DNA from: Mortierella alpina
Lineage: Eukaryota > Mortierellomycota > Mortierellomycetes > Mortierellales > Mortierellaceae
DNA length: 64,000 nt
Assembly: GCA_029449245.1 (NCBI GenBank)
Contig: JANATF010000003.1
Span: 2,046,001 to 2,110,000 of the forward strand
Reading direction: 5' to 3'
Every line of letters starts with the position of its first letter. Position 1 is the first letter of the stretch. The translations under genes and the position numbers were made by a program. The notes below the pieces were generated by a model that worked only from the letters and a program-made list of their open reading frames with translations, had not been told where the DNA came from and searched no databases. This document shows positions 1 through 14,006 of the stretch, in pieces.

Positions 1-1524
1 GTGGTCTGGACGTTCCCGATAGCACTGTCTGCAGAATGTTGTTTTCCTCGAGACGTTGGTGCAGCTCAGCAGATAGGGATAACCGCTGGGGCAGAGATGT
101 TGCCATGTGAACAGGGGCATTTTCGTGAACAGGGGCATTTTCGTGAACAGGGGCATTTTCGTGAACAGGGGCATTTTCATGAGCAGTCCTGTGATGACCG
201 CTGTCAAACATGGATGGCGAATGGTCCCGCTTGTCCTTTGAAGAGTCCCCGAGTTCACTTGCAAGTGATCCGTGGTTGAAACCAGCCAATTCCTGATCCA
301 GTCCCCGGGAAAATCCATTCAACTCTTGATCGAGATTGCCAAGTTCTTGTCCAAGCGTATTTGTGCCGACTGGATGAGCACTCCAAGGTCCGTTATCGAA
401 CATCGGGTCTAGCTCCTCCATAGGTTCAGAGTTGACTTGGTGCCTACCAAAACTTTCCGTTTCCTCTGACCGATTGTGGGAGGAGGATCTTCTGGATCTT
501 TGGTTGGCCTCATCCTGCCGCCGTTGCTCCTCCAGCTCTGGGTGCTCACCAGTCTTATTGTCCCAGATCGCTGCCTGTGGGCCACGCGCGGATGACCATC
601 CCCGGCCTTCTAGGTCCGACTCGATCCTTAGCGTATGGATTGTCTCCTGTGCCTCCTCAAGCAGCTGGGCATATTCCCGCGTGTTGGTCATCATTTCAAC
701 GACCTTGCCCTCACACTTCATCTGCCTTGCCTCAAGTTCTTCCAGTGTCAGCCGCATGGTATCGCTATCTGAGAATACCTTCCCGAGATCGGACTGGATC
801 ATCTTCACAGCTTGGGTGGTGCTGGACTGGGTCTGCTTCTGTTTCTTTAGGGCGTTATCGAGTTGGATTTGCAGATTGACGTTGAGTTCCTGGGTCGCTG
901 CCAGCTCCTGTTCCACCTCTCCAAGCCGCCGTGCGTACGAGTTGACCTTGGATTTGGCGTCCATCATCTCGGCACTGATCTCGGACATGTGCTCCGAAAG
1001 CTCGTCGAGCTCTTTGCGAAAGATTTTGAGCTCGTTCCTGCAAGTGTCGAGCTCCTTCTGCAAGAACCGGTTATGACCTGTGAGCTCTCTGACGTCGTAT
1101 TCTGCATTGGAAAGCTGATATGAGAGTTCCTGAGAATGCTTTGCCTTGGACTGAAGGGTGACATTTTCATCCTGCAAGGATTGAATCTACGTAGATCCAA
1201 GTTGGTCGAGGGGAACATGCTAGTGTTAGGACATGGGTATGTTGCTGTGACTTCTAAAAGATCTGCAACGAGTATTGGTAACTGAAGGTGCCGTACCTTG
1301 GAGGTCGTCTCGACCTCAAGTCTTTGCATCTGCTGATGCAAGTCCAGGCCCAATCGTGCTGCGAGATCCAAGTTTGAAGCCAGGCCCTGCCGTTCCTGTT
1401 CCTTTTGGATCAAAAGTCGCCTAAGCAAATCTGTGTCGTGGATATTTTCCACTTGCGCCAGTATGTCATCGTCAAAGTCTTGGAGTGGTGCTAGTTCTTT
1501 TCCTGGAGCGGCAGTAGCGGTCAT
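1..1524 (-). CDS. Coiled-coil protein with CC1-box-like motif, possible dynein adaptor (5' part; runs off window)
   Basis: The start codon is at 1522-1524. Exon 1 (1524-1297, 76 codons) joins exon 2 (from 1186) in frame across a 110-nt GT-AG intron, giving about 471 residues before the window edge. The protein is almost entirely heptad-rich coiled coil (Lys, Glu, Gln, Leu) from about residue 30 to 330, then a low-complexity acidic/polar stretch. Residues 55-59 read AARLG within LDLAARLGLDLHQQMQRLE, which fits the AAxxG CC1 box that binds dynein light intermediate chain in the BICD, Spindly, TRAK and HAP1 adaptors. Near the window edge (about 60-82) SLSAELHQRLEENN resembles the Spindly motif that contacts dynactin. 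Both motifs are visible; the adaptor role is inferred. Other long coiled-coil families (spindle pole, golgin) remain possible. Exons are clear; function is tentative. Confidence 0.6.
107..178. repeat. Four tandem copies of an 18-bp unit inside the coiled-coil gene
   Basis: The unit gtgaacaggggcattttc is repeated four times with essentially no divergence. On the minus strand it encodes repeated HENAPV blocks. Length is a multiple of three, so copy-number change keeps the frame. The identity of copies suggests recent expansion. Confidence 0.9.
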
Positions 1525-3163
1525 AAACAGGGCACAAAGAATGGTTGGTCAGCAGCCCGTTCATCAAACAAGGCGACCCGGTAACAGACGGGAACGCCAT
1601 CTGATGTCTTTTTTTCTTTTTTTGAGTTGCAACTCGCTGTTTCAATGCCTCGACCGTTACGTCCGTTTCAAGGAAAAAAAAAAAGAAAAAAGCTGCACTT
1701 CTGGACTTGACCCCATGGTCCCTATATCCTTACCTGCTCTCCTGCCAGTGGGCGAGTTGTCTCCTTGTCCTGAATAGACACCATCCTGGGATTGATTGTA
1801 CGGCGGCGGGGTATTATTCTAATACAGCGGTTCCAACAAAAACTGATGGTGAGTTTTCTGATTATGTGATTGTACACATCTGGTATCGTTCGAGGCTGCG
1901 ATATCAGTCTCGTAAGCATCCTGCCCCAAGTTGAAAGCAAGCACTAGGTGAAGCCTCAGGTAGCATGAGGCATAGTATCGTTGCTGCTGTTGCGCGGTGG
2001 AGACGTGATTAAGAGTAGATACCGTATCTTTTGAAAGAACGGGTCTCTTGGACTCTGTTTAGAACTCCCATTCCACAAGAATAGGTCTCCCTTGCCCTTA
2101 CCTCGTACGAGTGGGTTCGACGGTGAGCATGAGGAGTTGGTTTAAGCATGACGATCTATGTTTGTGTCCGTATGGCTGTGGCGTGTGTATCTTGGTGCGT
2201 AGGCAGGTTGCGGGTGAAAGAGATTGGGCAAGGTATGCTTTTAAGCTTGCGAATGAGGTGTCGAGTGCTGGATGTCTTGATGCCGTCCTTCTGACTTGTG
2301 GTGTTTTAGCTGTTATGGGCCTTAGAGTTGCGTGTCGACACTTGGTCAAACGGCTCTGGTTACTGTGGGCAGGTTGGGCAGTTACAGCTGTGTCGGGAAC
2401 TGGCAGGGAATGGGAGCTTGGTGTGCTTAGTCAGACATTCTACCGAGTCGCAGGGGGAGCGTGTATAGTAGTGAGGCGATGGAAACGAAAACGGCTTGCG
2501 AATGAGTGGAGGCGGGTGTGGTGTGACGAGAGCGCGATGGAAGTACACGAATGCGGATTTGGCTGGTTTTGCCGAGGGATGTGGACTGAGGCAAATGAGC
2601 AGAGCAAGGAGCGTGCGGGAGGAGAATGGATCTGCTTGTCCTTTTTGTGTGTTGTCGTCTGCGTGCAGCTATTTTTTTCATGCCCCACCACAAAAGGAAC
2701 GCAGAGTGTGCGAAGCACACATTGGGTGAGCGCGTGGGAGAGTGTGCGCGGTGTCTCTTGGCCGCGGCCATCCTCGCGCCACCCCCTCCGCTTTGCTGGT
2801 CAGAGGAGGGGGCACCGCTAGACCACTTCTGCGTGTGCTCTTGGCTCCCGCTCCTGCTTCTACTCCTCGTCCATCCCGGCCTCTCCCTCCTCCCAAGATC
2901 AGGGCGCGCGTTCTCTCTTTCTCTCTTCTCTCTCTTGCACCAGCTATATCTCGAGCCTGTTCAAAGCACAGAACACACCAGTGCGCGTGGGGGCACAGGC
3001 TCAGGCACAGTGGCCCTATTGGCTGGACGCGACCAGCAGCCACCTCGTCAAAAATATCGAACCACTTTTTTTTTTTTTTTTTTCTTTTTTGACTCTGAAG
3101 TTCCTCTTCATCCTGTCCGTCGTTCTTTTCTCTTGACCCATCATCATCCCTTCTCGGTCTCTC
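1525..3163. promoter_or_regulatory. Divergent intergenic region, coiled-coil gene / mevalonate kinase
   Basis: These 1.6 kb separate two gene starts that point away from each other. Open frames occur but have no family resemblance and atypical composition. Near mevalonate kinase there is a pyrimidine-rich stretch with a T tract at about 3066-3082, typical of a 5' untranslated region. I see no RNA gene or mobile element. Confidence 0.5.
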
Positions 3164-4998
3164 ATGCCATCCTACTTTACATCCTCGCCTGGAAAGGTCA
3201 TCCTGTTTGGCGAGCACGCCGTTGTTTACGGCAAGGTAAAGCTTGCATCACCACAGGCAATGACCAACGCATCTTGATCACTTCCAGTCCCTAACAATCC
3301 TTTTTCTGTACCGCCAACACACCTAGGTCGCCACTGCTGGATCCCTCGGCCTGCGTTCGTACTGTCTAATCCAGCCTAGGACAGACAAGACAGTCGAGGT
3401 CAATTTACCGGATGTGCAACTTGCAAGGACATGGAGCATAGGTGACATTCCTCGCCAGGACCAATGGACAGGTACATGAACGATGACGCCTTTAGCATGG
3501 GATTTGGAGACTCTATCATGAGCACATAAGGATACGGCCCCAACTTTGGCACAAAGGGAACGTTTATAAGAGTGCTAAGCCTTCATGTGTGATCTGTGTG
3601 CTGACATTCTGTCGATGTCTCCTTAGGCTATCCTTATCCACCACCTATGAACTTTGACCTTCTTGACCAACTGACCAAGTTTGTCGACCTTGGCGCCCAC
3701 ACCAACAGATCGCAGGCAGCCATCGCCCTCTTATACCTCCATTCCTATCTCACTGTGGACAACATTGCCAGCCAGGGATACGACTTTAGTGTCCGCGCGA
3801 ATCTTCCTGTTGGAGCTGGACTCGGATCCTCGGCATCATACTGCGTGTGCGTCGCTACCGCCTTGCTTCAGTTGAATGGCCACCTTTCCACAGGACTCGA
3901 TAAGGAAACCCAGCGCGATCTCGTTAACCAATGGGCGTTCCAGGCTGAAAAGGTCATCCATGGCAACCCTAGTGGCATCGACAATACTGTCAGTACCCTT
4001 GGAGGTGCAGTTATGTTCAAAAAGGGCGAGAAGATTGAACCAATGCCTGGGTAGGTACCGGAAGGGTTGCGCATGCAGAAGATGCTGTCAAAAACGGTCT
4101 CATCACTGACCCGCGCTCTTCATACTCCAATAGATTCCAGTCATTGAGGTTCCTCCTCACTAATACCCGTGTACCTCGAGAGACTCAAGTCCAAGTCGCG
4201 AATGTCAGAAAGCTACGCGAGAAGGTAACGCCCCTAATACTATCATATATAGCTGTTGTTGACCCCCTTTTCTTGTCAGCTTAGACTCTATCGATTGGCT
4301 TCGTATTGTTTCATAGTATCCCAATATCGTCGACCCAATGTTGGATTCCATCAACGAGATCAGTGCCTCGTGCAAGGCCCTCTTTAGCCAAGAAGGACTG
4401 GATAGATCGCAGCTCTTGACTCAGTTTGGGGTAATGTCAGGATTCAAAGTCACCGTGTGCATTCGATATTGCTTTCCAAGTTGGTGCAGCCCGATCTAAC
4501 ATATTGCCTTTCTTATCGACCTTTCTCTGGCTATGTACCTGTGCAGGAGCTGGTGGATGTGAACCATGGATTGCTGGCAGCCCTGGGAGTGTCACACCCT
4601 GCTCTCGAAAAAGTTCGCGAGATTTCTTCAAAGCTAGGACTCAAGTCCAAGTTAACAGGCGCTGGAGGAGGAGGATGTGCATTGACTTTGATCCGCGATG
4701 GTATGTCGTGTTGCCTACTCTTGGAAGGGAATTCTCTGGGATCAGTGAATCCGTAAGAATTGTCCCTAACTCCCGTTTTTCATTCTGATGTTCTGGTGAA
4801 ATAGACGTGTCTCCTGCGACCGTAGAGGTGGTGAAACAGTTGCTCGAAGCAGAAGGATTTCAGTGCTTGGAGACAAGCGTAGGAGGACCAGGAGCTGGTA
4901 TCCTGACTCTCGCCTCTCCAACTTCCATTCAAGAGTTTTTGTCGCACGACAAGGCTTACTTTGAGGAGGCCACGCAGGAGTGGTCATACTTTGCATAG
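3164..4998 (+). CDS. ERG12: Mevalonate kinase
   Basis: Mevalonate kinase phosphorylates mevalonate with ATP in the cytosol/peroxisome, early in sterol and isoprenoid synthesis. Seven exons (3164-3235, 3327-3471, 3627-4050, 4134-4224, 4317-4430, 4547-4700, 4805-4998) join in frame to 397 residues, matching the usual eukaryotic length. The N-terminus has the GHMP start SSPGKVILFGEHAVVYGK. The ATP-binding motif PVGAGLGSSAS lies at about 133-143, HGNPSGIDN with the catalytic Asp at about 182-190, and the third GHMP motif LTGAGGGGC at about 316-324. The start is the first ATG giving the conserved N-terminus. It is followed on the same strand by the DED1-type helicase 266 bp downstream. Nothing looks broken. 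Confidence 0.95.
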
Positions 4999-5264
4999 AC
5001 GCCTAAAGCATTGTTATATGTGTTTTTCCTTTTTTCTGCTCCCAAAACATACACGAATACCTCGCACGCACCCGACTCTTTTGTTTTTTACACACTTCGC
5101 GTGCGCACGGCCGCCCGGGCATAGAAAATCGGAGTGTAAATCTCGTGATTCTCCCCTTCCGCTCCTCCACAAGAGCATATGACGAAAACCCTGTCAAAGA
5201 GTCTTGGCCATTCTTCATTCCACTTCTCTAGTCTTTTATTCTTTCCTCATTCCTGCATCTCGTA

Positions 5265-7663
<2,399 letters not shown>

Positions 7664-8289
7664 GATCCTTTTTACTACTCCTACGTGCAGCCTACCAGTC
7701 TCTGGCATATCCACGCTGTCACTCTGCTCAAACACTCTCTTTGCTTTTTCTTGATCACAGTCTGTCTCTTCTTGAACGACACTTCCTCTCTATACCCCAA
7801 TTGCGCTTCCCTTGTCCATGCTTGTCATTCTTTTCATTTTCGGGTTTTGATCGGTTGTTCTATTCGCAAGGCTTTCTCAGTTGGTATCTCCGCTCGCTTA
7901 CATCTGCTTCTTACTTTCTTTCGTTCTTTACTCGCGGTGTATACTACTTTTGTCTCTAATCTCCCTCATTCCTATTTGTATACTAAACTGTCCTCTGAAG
8001 GAGGAAGGGGAGAAAAAAGCACCAGTTCACCTCCATAGACAAAACTGATATACACATTTTCATGCTTCAACCGCGAAAAGAAGTAATAAAAAAACTTTTG
8101 CCGAGAAAACGCGTTTGCAACTGCGCCTGTACATCTAGGCCTTATTCACCTTGGCCCATTGAGACTGTGCACCCATGATAGAGGTGACGGTTCTAACCAC
8201 AGCCAAACAAGCGTACAACTTTGGTTAAGAAGAGCAACACATCGAAGAAATCGTCGTACCAACACGAATCCACGAAAAGGCGGTGATAT
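7664..8289. other. 3' flanks between convergent DED1-type helicase and PEX11 genes
   Basis: This gap of 626 bp is T/C-rich and holds the 3' untranslated regions of two converging genes. AATAAA-like A-rich sequence occurs near 8080-8100. No coding or RNA gene is apparent. Confidence 0.5.
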
Positions 8290-9447
8290 TTACCCGATCA
8301 GACCGACAGCGCCGTCATCCAGACTCAAATACCCGAGTCCAGTGGAAGGAATGAGAATGTCCAGACCGTCCTGTACCAGCTGCTTGGTCACGGAATGTTG
8401 TTCTCTGCCAGTCGTTCGAGGCGCAATAGATGTGAAGGAACAAGAAGGTCAGTCAAATTTAATCTTAAATGATCTCATCCAGCAGCAACACAACACAACA
8501 CAACCATTCTCTTTAGTCATCGATGAAATATATGCAGTGACTAACCTTGCCAGTGACTTGAGCTCCGTACGCGCATACGACTTTTCGGATTCGTCATGGT
8601 GCTTGATTCCACGATCAGCAGATGCGCGTCGGATCTGGATCTGTCGCGTCTTGTAAAGTCCCGAGAGGAAGCTAAAGGTGATTCCAGCCAACCAGAACTT
8701 GTTGGCGAGCTCTGTGTATCTCTTGATGTTCTTGAACTTGTATGCACCGGCGCCATCCAACTACGAAATAAAGAAACGTATGGATGAACGAGTTGGAGAG
8801 GTCAAGTCAAATCAACTGCTCTGTTTTTTGTCCGACTGAATGTTAACGGCAACCATCTCTCTTGTCAGAGTGTGTTGATATAGGTTCATTTACAAAGATC
8901 AGAGCGTCGTAGGACAGATATCCGGCATAGGAGAGTTGCTTGCCAACTGCGCAGTATCGAAGGAATTCATCCTTGACAGCTGTAGCTACTACAGCTTGCT
9001 CGACGTGCTCGATGGGTTTACCTAGGAAGAAAGCGGTCGGTATTTTAGTCATGTTCTGAGGTAGCAATGATAGCCGGTTCTCATACAAAATACGATGCAC
9101 AGGCCGGGTACTTACCGAATCGCATGACTGTGGTGCCGCCACCCGGCGAAGGGAAGGGTGTGAGAAAAAAACCAGATTCATGAGGAGGGATGAGTTAGTA
9201 TGTGATGTATAGTGACTCGCTCGTCCTTGAGAGCAAAAGGCTTCATGTCCTGTTTACGTTTGCGGGACAAGGCCAAAGTTTTCTTTAGGTTGTTGAAGCG
9301 GAGTACGGTCTCCTTGCTGTAGCCTTGTTGGAGGAAGTACCATGCGAGGAAGCGAGAAAAGTATTGCACGGCTCTGTACAGCTTGTCACGACCCACGGTC
9401 GTGGCCGTGAACTTGAGCCAGGGTTGGACATTCATAACAGTAGCCAT
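8290..9447 (-). CDS. PEX11: Peroxisomal membrane protein PEX11 (with 12-nt microexon)
   Basis: PEX11 remodels the peroxisomal membrane and promotes elongation and division. Five exons read in frame to 219 residues: 9447-9258, 9127-9116, 9021-8894, 8760-8546 and 8404-8290. The N-terminus has the family pattern TVGRDKLYRAVQYFSRFLAWY, an amphipathic helix region. The conserved LMRFGKPIEH segment is rebuilt only if the 12-nt exon 9127-9116 is included; it has a CAG acceptor and a GTAAGT donor. The C-terminal half holds LANKFWLAGITFSFLSGLYK and, near the end, a hydrophobic segment LGYLSLDDGAVGLIG, both typical of PEX11. Length is close to yeast Pex11 (236). No truncation seen. Confidence 0.93.
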
Positions 9448-9650
9448 TCCTAGTTGTTTTTTACGCAGACTATAAACAGGGATGCGACTTGAGAACGTTG
9501 GGAAGTGAACGAATGAGGTGAGCCGAATGGGTTGGAATGGTGGGGCGAAAAAATACCCCCCCGGCTGTTTCTCTCTCCCGGGAAATAAGGTTCACATGTC
9601 ACCCGCTCGGGGAGGGAACCGTGCGCACAACTTTTATTCAGTCACTTCCT

Positions 9651-12116
9651 TCACTTCTTGCTCTTTCTCTTGATGAGCATATCCAACTTCGTAACCAGAC
9701 TCTTTCCTAGTTTGACATCCATTCTAGAAGCGCAAAACTGTCGCATCCTCTCCAAGTTCCCGACATCCTGGCACAGGGGTCCCTGCCGCATTGTCCAGGT
9801 CATTAGCAATTGCACAAGATTCACGCACGAGAGCCGCAGCGATTCCTGTCCCCCGCTACTCAAGGTATCCTTCCGATCTGAGGAGGTCAAGAAACATTCC
9901 AGATCTCCAGAAGAACAATACAGTTTCACAAGGGCTTGACAGGATGCAGAAGATGAACAGGTCGGTGCCAGCAAGACTATTTGTTCCCACAGGATATCAA
10001 GCACAGCGTTGAAGCGGACCCATAGTCGCGAAGGCAGTGGTGTCGGAACATTCGCATAGCTCAGGATGCTTTTCACAGCATCCAGATGGACCTCGGTCAG
10101 GAACAGAACCGGAACCTTGCTCAGCTTGTTCTCCTCACTAGCAGTTATAGCCGCTTGCTCCCTCGTGGGTTCAAGGACCATACTAGAGCATAAGGCAGTA
10201 ATAAGTCAACACATAGCTCGACGAGGGTTGAGCAATGAAAAGACCAAAGGTAAATGGCACCCACCTTAGGAAATGAATCACTCCTACAGAAGACTGCTCT
10301 TTCAAGACGTTCTGAACAAGTTCTGAGGTCACTTTCGAGAAACGTGCATAGTCCCGTAGCAGCGGCAGCAAGACTGCATCCGCAATTGCGCGCCCATGAT
10401 GTTTTCCTGCGTGTACAATTGAGTGTAGGAACAGTCGCGATGGCTTCGACTGGACAAGGAGGGCCTGTAGAACGACAAACACCGATATCAATAAGAGCAT
10501 CCTACTTGAAAGGTACGTTCAAGTCATAACAGTTTCCCGTCTCTACCTTTTGGTGAAACAAGGTTCGAAAAAGAAAGAGACTGGCTGGGTATGATAGCTG
10601 CAGCGCCGCCCTGGTGTCATCGGCATCTGAGGATAACCCTTCCTGTTGCCCAGTCTGATCAGTATCAAAAATCTCGCTGCAGAGCCGATCCAATGCTCCA
10701 TCTTCCAGGTTGTATAATCCCAGTTCAGAAACTGCCTTGTCAACCTGAAATCAAATAAAGATGATGGAGGAGATAGGATTGTAAGTAGGCTATCTCAAGT
10801 GAGCATCATAAGGCGAGACTGTTACCCCTGCTTGTGCTATGTCCTGGCATGGTTCTCGTACCTGCTCCCTCGTCTTCTCTGCAGGAGATCCTGACAAGGC
10901 CACCAGAACTCGGAATTCGACCCATAACAAAACCGAACACTGGGATGTCGAGACTTGCGACAGGATCTCTTCCTGATTAGCAATGGGTGCAGCATTCGTG
11001 TTAGGGTCTTCGTTTCTGACGGTGTCTGTATCCTGATCCTCGACAGTCGGCCTCTCTAGCGCAGCAGCCAAATCCGACGGCCTCATCCCTATGGGTTGCA
11101 GCATCTCTAATTTGGTCCGCAGCGATGACACAGCTAACTCGAGTTCAATCAACTCCTGTTCATTATCGTGAGCGTCGGGTATCCCAGGATCGGACACTTT
11201 TGTTGAACGTAGTCCACTATGGTGCAAGTCGCCTGCGTGGGTGCCATTGGTATCTGTTGCGAAGAGCTCTGTTTGAGGTTCGGATGGCGCATTCCTAGGC
11301 ACGTTCTTGGATGCTCGTTTCTTGCGCTTCATTTGCCTGATCGCTTCAACCGAGACGGCGAGAGGTCCTGCTTCTTGACCAGAGGATGCGGCGGGTATAA
11401 GGTCCTCCAGTTCAGGTTTCGGCGGGAAGAGCCATACCTGTGTACAACGATGTACTGCATTGCTGGTTAGACATGCATTGTGGAAGTATCACGATAACTG
11501 CCTTGGACGAGCGCGGATGCTTACATTGTGTGATCCTATTCAGTTGATCGTCGATCTCACTCTCTGATGGGTGTTCCGGTATAGGTGCCGTTTTCCATGA
11601 CAACGAAGTGTCAAGCTCCTTGATCTCCACTTCCTGGTCAAACGCGCGCTTTATGCTTTGTCTGTCGTGGTCCTGTAGCATCTGCTTCCACGAGTAGACC
11701 ATGTCCTTGTGCCTTTGCGTGGGATTCTTCCAGAGGTATTCCGCCATATCTGAAAAGGTCAAGGACAAAGTCGAATCTTGATCTCATTAGAAGAGCAACT
11801 GAGCTATAAGAGTGCTCTGTATTGAAATAGTGATGTAGTTGGTTTCCTGTCCATCCACGTCCGGCGATCGTCGCAGTCAATGCAACTGGTGGGGGAGCTC
11901 TACTGGAGTTGGTGAGGTCTGGAGAATGAATGCAGACGCCTGCAAGAATGTTCCGAGATCAGAATAAATCACGTGCTCAGCAATTGAGCTGGGGATAAAT
12001 TGATCTCTTCGGAGTGCACTGTGTGGACCTTCTCTTTCCACGATTTTTCTAATTGTGAGTTTGATGGCGGGACGATGCTGTTGAAACGCATCCATCGATC
12101 GAGCAAACACACACAC
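9651..12116 (-). CDS. Helical-repeat protein resembling the FANCE C-terminal region
   Basis: At least five exons join in frame: about 11768-11525, 11454-10862, 10744-10547, 10464-10265 and 10182-9651. A probable first exon begins at 12116 (MCVFARSMDAFQQH...), but its junction to the next exon is unresolved. The middle is low-complexity with a basic KRKKRASK patch; the C-terminal 250 residues are leucine-rich paired helices. The order there recalls the HEAT-like C-terminal domain of FANCE in the Fanconi anaemia core complex: RLFLHSIVHAGKHHGRAI, then VHLDAVKSILSYANVPTPLP followed by SRLWVRFNAVLDI, then a final block ending KLGKSLVTKLDMLIKRKSKK, comparable to the FANCE end where a conserved KSL-type helix closes the protein. 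This is pattern similarity from memory, not an alignment. If right, it would link FANCD2 to the core ubiquitin ligase in crosslink repair. Otherwise it is a conserved hypothetical nuclear protein. Confidence 0.5.
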
Positions 12117-12643
12117 TCATCCATCCGACCATGTAGTCAAAGCTACCCATCGACATCGTAACAGCCAGCGGATCATCGTCAAGGAACGACTCTGCACTGT
12201 GGTTCAGGATGAATCTTGACAGATCTCACTCAACATCCATCTGGTGGCAACAGGTCATGCCTTCAAAGGACAGGAAGGGAGGTGGAATGGATCAAGGCCG
12301 AGTCTGCCTCGGCCTCCAAACAGTGCAGCGCAGAAAAATACAAAGATACTCAATCTCACGAGTAGAATCAAGAGATGCGGGAGTAGCATCACTACGGAAG
12401 TGATCAGCAAAAACCCACAACCACACTCAACCTCGTCTTCAGACTATAGCAAGGAAGACGCCTCGCCATTCTGGAAGCGAACGGAACACCGCTTGGACAA
12501 TGGCCTACCAGTAAAAGCCTCAACGAACACAGGATGGCACGATCTTACACCCCTGTCTCATGGAGGAACTCTGCTCAACCCTCTCATCCAACGACGTTTT
12601 TTTACATCGGACTAATATTCTCCATGTGCTCCTTCGTAGTAAA
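12117..12643. promoter_or_regulatory. Divergent promoter region upstream of ribosomal protein uL2
   Basis: Non-coding space of 527 bp between head-to-head genes. A T-rich stretch followed by ttcgtag occurs just before the uL2 start (about 12595-12640) and could be the end of a 5' UTR intron. No defined element is recognised. Confidence 0.35.
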
Positions 12644-13875
12644 ATGGGTCGTGTCATTCGTGCTCAGCGTAAGGGTCCCGGAGGAATCTTCAAGTCGCAC
12701 ACTCGTCTGCGCAAGGGCGCCGCCAAGTTGCGTTCCCTTGATTTCGCCGAGCGTACCGGTTACATTCGTGGAATCGTCAAGGAGGTTATCCACGACCCCG
12801 GTCGTGGCGCCCCCCTCGCCAAGGTTCAGTTCCGTGATCCCTACAGGTAATTAGGACATCCTTGGAGGAACCGTTCGGAGCTCAGGAGATAGCGACGGCG
12901 GCGCCGAGACATTGGAGCTTGCTGTTCAGGAGCATAGCAGGACTGAAGGACAGTCAGTCCGCCTTAATCTGGATGGTATCCATTTGTTCAGGCATTACAA
13001 CTGAGCAACAGCAGCGCTGAAGACAAATCGCATGTATCCAGGAGAAGGCTATGCTCAGTTGTTTTCCCAACCGACTTTTCGCAGTTGAACGACAAGTGGA
13101 AGGGTTGAACAACAATAGAATCATACAAGGATCGTTCAGCATCTTTAGGCCTGTATATTAATCATCGCTTGTAACTTCACATTTCTTCTGTCTCTTAGAT
13201 ACAAGATGCGCACCGAGACCTTCATTGCCACTGGTGAGTACCTATTTGCCACGGCACCCTTGCCATAGACCTAAATTATTATAGCACACCATTGAACTGC
13301 CGCTAACAATGCCTTCCTCCCTGTTTGTCTTTCTTTTTTCATCTGCAGAGGGCACCTACACCGGCCAGTTCATCTACTGCGGTAAGAAGGCTGCCTTGAA
13401 CATCGGAAACGTTCTTCCTTTGGGCTCCATGCCCGAGGGTACCGTTGTCTGCAACGTCGAGGAGACCGTCGGTGATCGTGGCGCTCTTGCCCGTACCTCC
13501 GGAGGTTACGCCACCGTCATCGGCCACAACACCGATGATGGCAAGACCCGCATCAAGCTCCCCTCCGGTGCCAAGAAGGTCGTCTTCTCGACCGCTCGTG
13601 CCACCGTTGGTATCGTTGCTGGAGGTGGTCGTATTGACAAGCCCCTGTTGAAGGCCGGTCGTGCTTACCACAAGTACCGCGTCAAGCGCAACTCTTGGCC
13701 CAAGACTCGTGGTGTTGCTATGAACCCCGTCGACCATCCCCACGGAGGAGGAAACCATCAGCACATTGGTCACGCCTCGACCATTGCTCGCGATGCCGTC
13801 CCCGGTCAGAAGTCGGGTCTCATTGCTGCCCGCCGTACCGGTTTGCTTCGCGGTTCCAAGAAGCTCAAGGAGTAA
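12644..13875 (+). CDS. RPL2: 60S ribosomal protein L2/L8 (uL2)
   Basis: Large-subunit protein at the peptidyl-transferase region. Exons 12644-12846, 13199-13233 (35 nt) and 13349-13875 give 254 residues, the same length as yeast Rpl2. The sequence begins [20 protein letters not shown] and carries the signature [17 protein letters not shown] near the C-terminus, including the conserved His of the uL2 loop. Coding sequence shows strong C-ending codon preference, as expected for a highly expressed gene. Intron 1 is 352 nt; I looked for C (RTGATGA) and D (CTGA) boxes of an intronic snoRNA and saw no convincing pair. The gene converges with the formin gene 131 bp downstream. Confidence 0.98.
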
Positions 13876-14006
13876 AGCAGCAACCGCAATTGCTTTTAAT
13901 AAAATTCTTTCATGTACCTTTGGGAAACAAAACTATCGCATCAAGAAATGGGGATCTAGACATGGTTGTTTATTGCATCAGTTTGAACTGAGAAGGCGCT
14001 TAGTCT

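Noticed and set aside
2111-2821. Plus-strand frame of 236 codons upstream of mevalonate kinase
   Set aside because: No family pattern, high Cys/Trp/Arg with no domain structure, and it lies where a divergent promoter is expected.
12847-13198. snoRNA hidden in uL2 intron 1
   Set aside because: No RTGATGA C box paired with a CTGA D box near the ends, and no H/ACA pattern could be seen by eye.
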